Position numbers and translations under genes: made by a program. From Acidobacteriota bacterium (GTDB taxonomy: Bacteria; Acidobacteriota; Terriglobia; Terriglobales; Acidobacteriaceae), in NCBI GenBank assembly GCA_021799945.1, contig JAJYZK010000101.1:1-9072 (forward strand): a stretch of 9,072 nucleotides of DNA, in the 5' to 3' direction. The notes beneath the pieces are model-generated. The model saw only the letters and a program-made list of their open reading frames with translations. It was not told the DNA's origin and ran no database searches. Each line of letters begins with the position of its first letter. The stretch's first letter is position 1. Below, one piece after another: positions 1-6,802 of the stretch.

Positions 1-2
1 AC

Positions 3-62
3 GCATACGTCGCGACGGTGAGCATCCCGGCGATGGGACATACGCTGGTTGAGGTAACGTAG
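3..62 (+). CDS. C-terminal fragment of an upstream gene, possibly a glycosidase
   Basis: Frame 3 is open from the window edge and ends at TAG 60-62, giving AYVATVSIPAMGHTLVEVT. The other two + frames are closed by stops at 19-21 and 50-52. A short 'V-x-I-P-A-M-G-x-T' strand ending just before the stop resembles the last beta-strand of C-terminal beta-sandwich domains in several large glycosidases. Nineteen residues are too few for an assignment, so this is only a suggestion. Two strong hairpins start four bases after the stop, which supports a real gene end here. Confidence 0.45.
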   Translation, partial: AYVATVSIPAMGHTLVEVT

Positions 63-65
63 GCT

Positions 66-102
66 GCCCGGGGCTCCCGGGCTTACGGAAGCGACGCTTC
101 CG
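66..102 (+). terminator. Tandem hairpins after the upstream stop codon
   Basis: Two perfect inverted repeats sit back to back. GCCCGGG (66-72) pairs with CCCGGGC (76-82) across a 3-nt loop. CGGAAGCG (86-93) pairs with CGCTTCCG (95-102) across a single base, in practice a 7-bp stem with a 3-nt loop. They begin 4 nt after the stop at 60-62. There is no T-tract, so a classical Rho-independent terminator is not shown. They may act as a transcript-end stabiliser or a weak terminator that insulates the dehydrogenase gene. Confidence 0.5.
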
Positions 103-199
103 AATGGAAAAAGTCCATCATCTCGCGATGAAGAGCGCGACGATGCGGGCCGCGCAGGAAGGTGCGCGGTTGCCGGTAGCGGCGGCAAAAATTTACCAA

Positions 200-242
200 A
201 TGGATCTAAAGGATGGATCAAAGAATGATGGATCTAAGGAAT
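200..242 (+). repeat. Three ATGGATC copies around the dehydrogenase start
   Basis: ATGGATC occurs at 200-206, 213-219 and 228-234. The first and third copies extend to near-identical ATGGATCTAAAGGA (200-213) and ATGGATCTAAGGA (228-240). The first ATG is out of frame with the dehydrogenase, while the second and third are in frame. The array looks like a small local duplication and makes the true start codon ambiguous. Confidence 0.6.
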
Positions 243-1019
243 CGAGTGGCCATCGTCACCGGCGGGGCCAAAGGCATCGGCCTGGCGGCGGCGGCATGCC
301 TGGTGCGGGAGGGCGCGGAGGTAATGCTCGTAGATTGGAGCGCTGAGGCGGCCTCCACTGCGGTAAAGAGCTTGACGAGCGTATCTGAGGGCGTATCTGG
401 GGGCGTCGATTGCGTGGTCGCCGACATCTCGAAGATCGCCGACGCGGAACATGCGGTGGCCGCCACGGTCGAGCGTTTCGGCGGAGTCGACATCCTGGTG
501 AACAACGCCGGCATTCAAACATTCGGCGATCCCATCACCACGACCGAAGAAATTTGGGACAAAACCATGAACGTCAACCTCAAAGGCCACTGGCTGATGT
601 CGAAATACGCCATTCCGGAGATGTTGAAGCGTGGCAAGGGCTCGATCGTGAACGTGGCGAGCGTGCAGGGCCTCGCATCGCAGCGCAATGTGGTCGCCTA
701 TTCGACGAGCAAACACGCAATGATCGGCTTGACGCGCTCGATGGCCGTCGACATGGCCTCCCGCCAGGTTCGCGTGAACTGCGTCTGCCCCGGCACAGTG
801 AATACGCCCATGGTGCAGAGCGTTGTCCAATCGGACCGCGACCCGGACCGGCTGAAAATTATTCTGGATAAAATGCATCCGATCGGGCGTATCGCGGAAC
901 CTTCCGAGATAGGGGAGGTGATCGCGTTTCTCGCCAGCGATCGGGCCAGCTTTATGACTGGATCTGTGGTTGTGGTGGATGGCGGCTTGCTTTTGCCCAT
1001 CGCCGGCTCTCCGGAATGA
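225..1019 (+). CDS. NAD(P)-dependent short-chain dehydrogenase/reductase (classical SDR)
   Basis: A cytoplasmic oxidoreductase of about 264 residues, the usual size of a classical SDR. Numbered from ATG 225, it shows the cofactor loop TGGAKGIG (12-19), an Asp ending beta-strand 2 (VMLVD, D37) that favours NAD over NADP, D67 for the adenine, and NNAG (93-96). The catalytic tetrad is complete: N118 (NVN), S146, Y159 and K163 (YSTSK). A CPGTVNTPM segment follows, and the C-terminus has the usual TGS-VVVDGG. The 225 start is preceded by AAAGGA (208-213) at 11 nt. ATG 213 and ATG 228 are alternatives, and 228 would put the protein five residues before the first strand, as is common. The substrate cannot be read from the sequence. 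The carbohydrate neighbours suggest a sugar or sugar-acid dehydrogenase (inference). The gene ends 4 bp before the palindromic element at 1024. Confidence 0.93.
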   Translation: MMDLRNRVAIVTGGAKGIGLAAAACLVREGAEVMLVDWSAEAASTAVKSLTSVSEGVSGGVDCVVADISKIADAEHAVAATVERFGGVDILVNNAGIQTFGDPITTTEEIWDKTMNVNLKGHWLMSKYAIPEMLKRGKGSIVNVASVQGLASQRNVVAYSTSKHAMIGLTRSMAVDMASRQVRVNCVCPGTVNTPMVQSVVQSDRDPDRLKIILDKMHPIGRIAEPSEIGEVIAFLASDRASFMTGSVVVVDGGLLLPIAGSPE

Positions 1020-1023
1020 CGCT

Positions 1024-1135
1024 AGAACTGGTCTCATAAACCCCTTTCGCCGGTGACGCCTTGTATGAGACCCGCCATCGAAGCGGGGCTCATGCGGTCC
1101 ACCGAAGCCGCTGAGCTATTTATGAGACCAGTTCT
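1024..1135. repeat. 112-bp palindromic element with 17-bp terminal inverted repeats (MITE-like)
   Basis: AGAACTGGTCTCATAAA (1024-1040) is the exact reverse complement of 1119-1135. Inside it, TTC...GGTG (1046-1055, with a 3-nt bulge) can pair with CACCGAA (1100-1106). ATGAGACCCGC (1065-1075) pairs with GCGGGGCTCAT (1083-1093) at 10 of 11 positions around a 7-nt loop. The whole segment could therefore fold as one long interrupted hairpin. TATGAGACC recurs inside it at 1064-1072 and 1121-1129, and inverted at 1030-1038. No target-site duplication is obvious at the borders and no protein is encoded. It lies between the dehydrogenase and the glycosidase-like gene, and a non-autonomous IS derivative (MITE) is the simplest reading. 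It could also end transcription of the dehydrogenase. Confidence 0.65.
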
Positions 1136-1207
1136 GCGGCGGAACAGAGAGTCGGCGAGAATCTGCTTCCAACCCTCGCGGCAAGAGAAGTAAGTGGGGG
1201 GGAGTAA

Positions 1208-2629
1208 ATGGGCAAGTTTCGTGCGGCCCCCAGGGCCCTATGTATCGTGGGTGTCCTTGTTCTGGCGCCCTGCGTCTACCTGCGCGCCCTCACCGAGGCT
1301 CTTCGGGGCGCGCGATGTTGCGCATGGGAGGGGAACGCTTCGAGAGCGGCGATGCTTCCGCTGCTTCGCTCCGGCCCGAATCAAAGCATTCCGCCGGGGT
1401 CGGCGCTGGCGGTTTCCGCGCCGGGCGCTCCGGACCGCCCTCTTGCGGGCGGCACGGGGAATCTACGGGCATCGGTTGCGATGTTGCAAGCCACCCTGAC
1501 GAGAGTGGCGGACGCGAATCTGAAGGCGAATCACTTCCTTTTTACCGATTCCACGGACGGTTGGACAGCCTCTCCGAGGCTCTACCATTACTCGTTTGTC
1601 GCCGATACCGCAATCGCGATGTTGAATTACCAGGGTTACTTTTCCGCGGCGCAGATCTTGAATATCGCGGAAAAATTCATCGCCGCAAGAAACGCAGCGG
1701 GCGAATTCCCCATATGTTTGAAGAAATCGGGCGCCGCTGAGGTTTTCTATTCCGGATGGGATTTTTTGCGCCACCATGCGACGGGAGACGGCGCTTTCTA
1801 TGTGCCGCAATTGGAATATCTGTACTATCGCAGAACGGCAAACTCCTCGGCCTTCGCGAAGGACGCCGCCGCGATGAAGGCCGCGCTGTTCGCCATCCCC
1901 GTAAATGGCGCTACCGGGTTGGTTCAGGTGGTGAAGGGCGACGAATGGGTTCCTTGGGGCTTTCAGGACATGGTAAGAAAGACCGGCGACGACCTTATGG
2001 GATCGGTCTTGTATTACCAAGCGGCTACGGACATGGCCGCTTTGTACCGGGTCATTGGAGATAAATCGGGCGCCGCGCTTTTCTCCGGGCGGGCGGCCAA
2101 GATTCGGGCGAATCTGCAGGAGTTGTGGGATCCGGCCGCCGGCATGTTTTACGCGGCCACGGGCCAGAACAGGCAAATCGATATTGAAGGCTCCGCGTAC
2201 GCGGTCTACGCCGGCGCCGCGAGTGCTTCGCAAACGGCCGCGATCAGCAGGTATCTGGTGAAGAACTACCGGAAATTGACCATGTGGGGCTACATGCGGC
2301 AAAGTCCCGAAGACTGGGAGAAGTGCTACTTCATTCACGGCCCGGCCTGCTCCTACGGGCCCGGGCAGTATGACGACGGCGCCTGGTCCGTGGCCAATGG
2401 ATGGATTGCGGCGGCCATAGCGAAGACGAGCCCAGCTCTGGCCTTGCAGTTCATCGCTGAATTTGCAAACAGCCCCGATCCCACGCAGGAGTACTGGTCG
2501 TGGAGCGGAGCCAAGGCGCCGCGCGCCGGCCAGACATCCAATCTCGAATCACCCACCGGAGCCCTGAGTTACGTCAACACGTATTCGGCGATCCTGCATG
2601 GGACAGGCGCGAATAACAAAGAGCGCTGA
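1208..2629 (+). CDS. Secreted six-hairpin glycosidase-like protein, family unassigned
   Basis: A 473-residue protein. The N-terminus has basic residues (K3, R5, R9), then a hydrophobic stretch of about residues 10-25 that looks like a signal peptide or membrane anchor. Residues of about 26-85 are a low-complexity, weakly conserved-looking linker. From about 85 to 465 the repeating aromatic helix pairs (LYHYSFVADTAIAMLNYQGY, YYQAATDMAALYRVIGD, LQELWDPAAGMFY, YDDGAWSVANGWIAAAIA) are typical of (alpha/alpha)6 'six-hairpin' glycosidases related to rhamnosidases, trehalases and glucoamylases. Acidic candidates for catalysis include D245/E246 (GDEWVPWGFQD), D254, D261/D262, and the acidic pair in QYDDGAW. 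No family-defining signature is recognised, so the substrate is open. A strong GGGGGGAG-type ribosome site lies about 5 nt before ATG 1208. It stands apart from both neighbours by 188 and 636 bp. Confidence 0.8.
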   Translation: MGKFRAAPRALCIVGVLVLAPCVYLRALTEALRGARCCAWEGNASRAAMLPLLRSGPNQSIPPGSALAVSAPGAPDRPLAGGTGNLRASVAMLQATLTRVADANLKANHFLFTDSTDGWTASPRLYHYSFVADTAIAMLNYQGYFSAAQILNIAEKFIAARNAAGEFPICLKKSGAAEVFYSGWDFLRHHATGDGAFYVPQLEYLYYRRTANSSAFAKDAAAMKAALFAIPVNGATGLVQVVKGDEWVPWGFQDMVRKTGDDLMGSVLYYQAATDMAALYRVIGDKSGAALFSGRAAKIRANLQELWDPAAGMFYAATGQNRQIDIEGSAYAVYAGAASASQTAAISRYLVKNYRKLTMWGYMRQSPEDWEKCYFIHGPACSYGPGQYDDGAWSVANGWIAAAIAKTSPALALQFIAEFANSPDPTQEYWSWSGAKAPRAGQTSNLESPTGALSYVNTYSAILHGTGANNKER

Positions 2630-3265
2630 AGGGCCCGGAAAGACGCGAAGACAAAAACTCAAGCAGAAAGCATCCGCCCGTGGATGAGCCATGGCGAGGT
2701 GAGGTCGGATGCCGAAGCCGGCCGAGCGCGTCTGACGCTTCGCCGCCGGCTTCGGCTCGCAGCTTGCCTGCCGGTCGCGCGATGCTTCGATCTACACCTG
2801 GCCGAAATCCTCCTTGCAGACGCAGGACGCCCGTCCCGTTGCGCGTCCTGCCGCAGCTATGGCCCTCCGGGGAATGCTTCGCGCAGCCTGGAGGCGTCGC
2901 GAAGCTCGCCTGCGCCACCCGCACCGCGTCCGCCCTGCTCATCCGACTCAGCGCCCCGCGCACAGGCTGAAAATCGCCGGCGGCGATTCCCGCATCTTCG
3001 CCGTAGCAACGACGACGAGAGGAATTCGTCTCACAGAACCCGCGCGCTTCGGGATACGCGTAGTGAGGGCAGGGCTATTCCCTGTCTCTTGGACTCGCAT
3101 CAAGAACTCGCATCCAGAGCGGAGTAACACAATTTTCACCGTGTTTGGCGCGTATACATTCTTCGCTTTAACCGGCTGCCCATATTCCTTTGGTAAACGT
3201 GCCATATGCCGGCTCCCCGGCTGTAAGGAACGTCAATTTCTTACTGTGCATTTGGGGTCCTCGCA
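2630..3265. other. Long gene-poor gap with three perfect inverted repeats
   Basis: No convincing gene is visible in these 636 bp. The open frames here are short, overlap on both strands and have Arg/Ala/Pro-rich low-complexity translations. The left part (about 2640-2990) is GC-rich and holds three inverted repeats: GCCGAAGCCGGC 2711-2722 with 2745-2756, GCAGGACGC 2822-2830 with 2843-2851, and GCTTCGCG 2876-2883 with 2898-2905. None is followed by a T-tract. CAGGG/CCCTG (3070-3084) is a further small hairpin. The right part (about 3120-3250) is more AT-rich and probably carries the receptor promoter and a 5' leader. The GC-rich part could be an interspersed repeat, a decayed gene or a structured RNA, and the sequence alone does not decide between them. 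Confidence 0.6.
3145..3172 (+). promoter_or_regulatory. Weak candidate sigma-70-type promoter for the TonB receptor
   Basis: TTGGCG (3145-3150, 4 of 6 to the -35 consensus) is followed after 16 bp by TTTAAC (3167-3172, 4 of 6 to -10). It lies in the AT-richer part of the gap, leaving a leader of roughly 90 nt before ATG 3266. TATACAT at 3153-3159 is an alternative -10 but lacks a good -35. This is a pattern match only. Confidence 0.22.
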
Positions 3266-6200
3266 ATGCGTCTTCGATTTGCAGTTGCAGCAATCGCGGT
3301 TCTCTTCGCATCCAGTTTCGGGGTTGCCCAAAACGCCGTTTCGACTGGAGAGGTTATAGGCATAGTGACCGATAGCTCCGGGGCCGTTGTTCCCGGCGTC
3401 CGGGTTGAGTTGACGAACATAGAAACCGGCATCACGCTGACGAGCCGGACAAATGCGACGGGCCTGTACTCCTTCCCTACGCTTTCCGTCGGCAATTATT
3501 CGGTTCGATTCACGGCCAGCGGCTTCAAGACGGGGTTCATCCCGTCGGTGCCCGTCAGCATCGGACGCACGGCTTCAGCGGGAATTCAATTGCAGGTGGG
3601 CGCCGCCAGCGAGCAAGTGACGGTGACAACTAGCAGCTCTCCATTGCTCGACACAAGCGACTCGAGCGTTAGCACAACGGTCAATCGCGACCTCATTCGC
3701 GATTTGCCGTCCAATGGGCGCAACTACACGAATTTCGTGCTGCTGACGCCAAACGTCAATCAAGACGGCGATTTCGGCGACGTCAGTTTCGCCGGGCAGC
3801 AGGGCAGCGGTAGTTCCGGGCTCGCCAACGGAAACGGGACAAATTCCTTTACGGTGGATGGCGCCGCAGCCAGCAGCAGTTTTTATGGCGGCGCCCGGGG
3901 CCGGACGCGCGTGCCGTATGTGTTCGGCGAGGAATCGATCCAGGAATTTCAGGTATCGGACAATCCCTATTCGGCCGCATACGGCGGCGCAGGCTCTGGA
4001 TTTATCAATACGGTCACCAAGTCCGGCACAAACAGCCTGCACGGAGAAACCTTCTATTTCAACCGCAATTCCGCCTTCGCGAACAATGACGCAATCGACG
4101 CGGCGGCGGGCCGCGCCACTCCGTACAACGTGCTCCAGCAGTTCGGCGCGAATGTTGGCGGCCCAATGCGCAAGAACAAGGTCTTTTATTTCTTCGATTA
4201 CGAGCAATCGCGGGACAACATGCCCATGTCGATCGTCAACACGGGCATGGCGGACCTGAACGTGACCAGTTTCGGCCTGCCCGCAGGCACGGCGCTGCCG
4301 GCTCCGAATGCGGCGTTCCCGGCGGCCAATGCGAACAGCACAAGCGCCAATGCGAATGCGAGCAATCCCGTCTATTTGCAGCAGGTGGCCAATGCCCTGC
4401 ATGTCATTCAATCCAACCTCGGCAACGTCCCGCGCCAGCAGAACGACCTGCTGTTTTTTCCCAAGGTGGACTGGCAGGCCTCCCAAGAAGACCACCTGAC
4501 CTTTCACTTCAACTACAACAAATTCAACGGGCCGGGCGACGTGGTGACCTATACGCCGGTTTCGTTTGGCGGCATCCAAACGATGGCCAACAATTATGTT
4601 CGCGACTACGACGCCGGCGCGCACTGGACCCACACGTTTGGCCCCAACCTGCTGAATGACACATACCTGAGTTATACGCACGACACGCAGACCGACACCC
4701 CCAGCGGTCTGGCGCCCTCGCTGAATTTCCCGACGGTCGAGATCTTTTCGCCGGAGTTTTTCATGTTGGGCAATCCAGGATTCGCCGACAGCAACACTCC
4801 GGAATCCGAGTATCAATTCAACGACCATGTGACCTATGTCCATGGCCGGCACACCCTCAGCACCGGGCTGGATTTCAATCATGACAGCGTAACCGACTTC
4901 GAGTACGGGAACTTTCGCGGAACCTATGCCTTTACCAGTCCGGAAAACTTCGCCCTGATGCATGAGTTGTTCTACAGTCAGAGCGGCGGAAATCCCACCT
5001 ATTCCTTTAGCGTTCCGTACTTCGGCTTCTATTTGGATGACAAGTATCAGCTCGCGAAGAACATAACGCTCGACCTTGGGCTGCGCGAGGATTTCCAGAT
5101 CTACCCGCAGCCGGCGGAAAACCCCGCCTTCCCGCAAACCGGCAAGTTTCCGAATGAATACCGGCGCATTGCGCCGCGTTTCGGATTCGCATGGTCTCCC
5201 CTTGCAAAAACGGTGGTGCGCGGCGGGTATGGGGTGTTCTACACGGATCTGAACGGAGTCAATTATGAGGGATCCGCACTCGCCAACGGGCTCGCGAACC
5301 AACAGTCCAGCGTGTTCCTGTTTCAGCCGCCGATCAGTGCGCCGACGTTTCCCAACCAAATCAGCAATGCGAGCCTGTTCGCCGCATCGCCCAACATTTC
5401 CGTATTTGCGTCGAGTTTAACCCCACCGACCATTCTGGAAAGCAACCTGCAGATTGAGCAGGCGATCGACGATCGAACGACTTTCAGCCTGGGAGCGGTC
5501 TGGTCGCATGCGAATCATCTGATCTCTTCGAGCGCCTACGACATGAACCTGAAACGGCCGACTGGAACTACGACGTACGTCGTTTGTCCGAAAGACACGC
5601 AGGAAACGGCCGGTTTCTGCATTGGACCGAAATATGTACAGCCGAACCTGGACAGCGGTCTGTTGACGGAGGGCGCCATCGATCCCAACCTGGGGCAAAT
5701 CAACGCTCTCATCAGCCCTGGCCATAACAATTACGTTTCGATGATCTCGCAGTTGACCCGCCGCGAAAAAAACGGCCTTTCCGCACTGGCGTCTTTTACC
5801 TGGGCCAAAAACATCGACTCCAATGGAGTCGATTTCAACAACCAGTTCGATTTTTCCAATACGCATGGGCCGTCCAATCTCGACCAGAGAATCCGCTTGT
5901 CGATCGCGGCCGTGTACCAGCCGGCGACAGCCGGAATCGGCAACCAGACCCTGCGCCGGTTGGCGGAGAACTGGATCATCAGCACCGTGACGCAGTTCAA
6001 CTCGGGACGCCCGTATACCGGCACACTCAACGCCGCCTGCACCGGGCCCAACCTGCAAAATTGTAACGGCGCGGGCGACAATCTGAACGACAGCGCATTC
6101 AACGAATCGACGGTCAATACGGCGCTCGGCTTCTCCGGGGTCGGTCCGTCCCCGAATCTTGGGTACAACTCGTTCTACGGGCCATGGATCGATGAAGCGG

Positions 6201-6499
6201 ACGCCAGCATCGAGCGCCGCTTTTTGATTCGCGGAGAGCAGTACGTTTCGGTGACTGCGCAGGTTTTCAACCTGACCAACCATCAAAACTACTTTGTCCA
6301 GGCCCAGTCCGGAGTGCAGACCCTTCAGTACAACCCGGTCGGCGCAAATTGCGGCGATGGCGTCTCGGCCAACCAGACTTGCTACCTGATTCCAAACACC
6401 GCGGCGCAAGGCTCCACCAGTCCCTTCGGCCAGTTGGAGTCGATCGATCAGTTGAATCCTCCAAGGGTTTGGCAGTTTTCCGCCCGGTACACGTTCTAA
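3266..6499 (+). CDS. TonB-dependent outer-membrane receptor with N-terminal carboxypeptidase-regulatory-like domain
   Basis: A 1,077-residue outer-membrane transporter of the Oar-like type abundant in Acidobacteriota. Residues 1-21 are a clear signal peptide (MRLRF, a hydrophobic core, cleavage near GVA-Q). Residues of about 26-110 form the CarboxypepD_reg-like beta-sandwich (GEVIGIVTDSSGAVVPGVRV). A plug-like region of about 120-260 follows, with DLPSNGRNYTNFVLLTPNV, VDGA and TVTKSGTNSLHGE (249-261). The remainder is beta-barrel, ending in FSARYTF with a terminal Phe, as outer-membrane barrels do. Cysteines come in close pairs (C774/C785, CTGPNLQNC, CGDG...QTC), as expected for disulfides in extracellular loops. 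A seven-codon Ala/Asn-rich duplication lies near residue 354. ATG 3266 is preceded by GGGG at 8 nt and gives an intact signal peptide. No SusD-like gene is adjacent. The ligand is unknown; the neighbours suggest plant-derived oligosaccharide (inference). Confidence 0.92.
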   Translation: MRLRFAVAAIAVLFASSFGVAQNAVSTGEVIGIVTDSSGAVVPGVRVELTNIETGITLTSRTNATGLYSFPTLSVGNYSVRFTASGFKTGFIPSVPVSIGRTASAGIQLQVGAASEQVTVTTSSSPLLDTSDSSVSTTVNRDLIRDLPSNGRNYTNFVLLTPNVNQDGDFGDVSFAGQQGSGSSGLANGNGTNSFTVDGAAASSSFYGGARGRTRVPYVFGEESIQEFQVSDNPYSAAYGGAGSGFINTVTKSGTNSLHGETFYFNRNSAFANNDAIDAAAGRATPYNVLQQFGANVGGPMRKNKVFYFFDYEQSRDNMPMSIVNTGMADLNVTSFGLPAGTALPAPNAAFPAANANSTSANANASNPVYLQQVANALHVIQSNLGNVPRQQNDLLFFPKVDWQASQEDHLTFHFNYNKFNGPGDVVTYTPVSFGGIQTMANNYVRDYDAGAHWTHTFGPNLLNDTYLSYTHDTQTDTPSGLAPSLNFPTVEIFSPEFFMLGNPGFADSNTPESEYQFNDHVTYVHGRHTLSTGLDFNHDSVTDFEYGNFRGTYAFTSPENFALMHELFYSQSGGNPTYSFSVPYFGFYLDDKYQLAKNITLDLGLREDFQIYPQPAENPAFPQTGKFPNEYRRIAPRFGFAWSPLAKTVVRGGYGVFYTDLNGVNYEGSALANGLANQQSSVFLFQPPISAPTFPNQISNASLFAASPNISVFASSLTPPTILESNLQIEQAIDDRTTFSLGAVWSHANHLISSSAYDMNLKRPTGTTTYVVCPKDTQETAGFCIGPKYVQPNLDSGLLTEGAIDPNLGQINALISPGHNNYVSMISQLTRREKNGLSALASFTWAKNIDSNGVDFNNQFDFSNTHGPSNLDQRIRLSIAAVYQPATAGIGNQTLRRLAENWIISTVTQFNSGRPYTGTLNAACTGPNLQNCNGAGDNLNDSAFNESTVNTALGFSGVGPSPNLGYNSFYGPWIDEADASIERRFLIRGEQYVSVTAQVFNLTNHQNYFVQAQSGVQTLQYNPVGANCGDGVSANQTCYLIPNTAAQGSTSPFGQLESIDQLNPPRVWQFSARYTF
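4325..4366 (+). repeat. Seven-codon Ala/Asn-rich tandem duplication in the receptor
   Basis: GCCAATGCGAA occurs at 4325-4335 and again at 4346-4356, exactly 21 nt apart and in frame. The two units translate as ANANSTS and ANANASN, starting at residue 354. The segment probably sits in a flexible loop early in the barrel, where length changes are tolerated. Confidence 0.55.
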
Positions 6500-6668
6500 C
6501 CTGCAACGTCCGTTCCCAGATGCATTTACAAGACCCGCGCCGGCAGGTAGCGTCCAGACTTTTTCGCGCTTTCGATCTTCCTGGTGACTCGGGAAGGTTG
6601 TCAGCCGCCGCCAGCCTCCGCGCCGATGCCGCTCTCCGTGGATCCGGTGTTGCATGGCGGAAGCTCCT

Positions 6669-6712
6669 CGCCTGCCGGCCTGTAGTAAAATTCGGCGACG
6701 CCGGAGCAGGCG
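6669..6712 (+). repeat. Imperfect inverted repeat upstream of the esterase
   Basis: CGCCTGC (6669-6675) pairs with GCAGGCG (6706-6712), and CGGC (6676-6679) with GCCG (6700-6703). The side bulge is 2 nt and the loop is AT-richer (TGTAGTAAAATT). There is no T-tract after it. It could be the receptor transcript end, an operator or part of the esterase leader; nothing seen here favours one of these. Confidence 0.4.
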
Positions 6713-6791
6713 CGGATGAGACCCGCCATGAAAACGGACCCCGCGACGACGGCCACGGCGCAAATCCGCCCCGTCACCGGCTGTCAGCAGT

Positions 6792-6795
6792 GGAG
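6792..6795 (+). promoter_or_regulatory. Ribosome binding site fixing the esterase start
   Basis: GGAG sits 7 nt before ATG 6803. The ATG at 6716 has only GCGCGG in front of it. Together with the signal peptide that begins exactly at 6803, this decides the start. Confidence 0.6.
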
Positions 6796-6802
6796 TGTGC
6801 GC

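Larger units (their letters stand above)
6500..6802. other. Gap between receptor and esterase, no gene seen
   Basis: About 300 bp with no supported gene. The open frames that cross it are continuations of frames inside the neighbouring genes. It contains the hairpin at 6669-6712 and a 14-mer, ATGAGACCCGCCAT (6716-6729), that also occurs inside the palindromic element (1065-1078). The in-frame stretch 6716-6802 upstream of the esterase start is treated as non-coding because it would place 29 polar residues in front of a standard signal peptide. Confidence 0.55.

Noticed and set aside
104..346. 80-codon + strand frame overlapping the dehydrogenase start
   Set aside because: Its second half is an out-of-frame reading of the dehydrogenase nucleotide-binding region, rich in Gly/Arg, and it has no convincing ribosome site.
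1254..1268. Possible lipoprotein lipobox (VLVLAPC) in the six-hairpin protein
   Set aside because: Pro directly before the Cys does not fit the usual small residue (Gly/Ala/Ser) at that position, so a lipoprotein is not called.
1463..2338. Open frame of 291 codons on the - strand inside the six-hairpin gene
   Set aside because: The + strand protein shows coherent helix-pair patterning, a signal-like start and a ribosome site. The antisense frame shows none of these.
2574..2963. Open frames in the long gap (129 codons on -, 96 to 181 codons on +)
   Set aside because: They overlap each other on both strands, have low-complexity Arg/Ala/Pro/Ser translations, no clear ribosome site and no recognisable domain. 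Coding cannot be excluded but is not supported.
3575..5359. Long open frame (594 codons) on the - strand inside the receptor gene
   Set aside because: It is antisense to a gene with clear family motifs, and its translation is Arg/Val/His-rich without a recognisable domain, as expected for a shadow frame in GC-rich DNA.
5417..6763. Open frame of 448 codons on the - strand over the receptor 3' end
   Set aside because: Same reasoning: it overlaps well-supported barrel coding sequence, and its Arg/Gly-rich translation has no motif.
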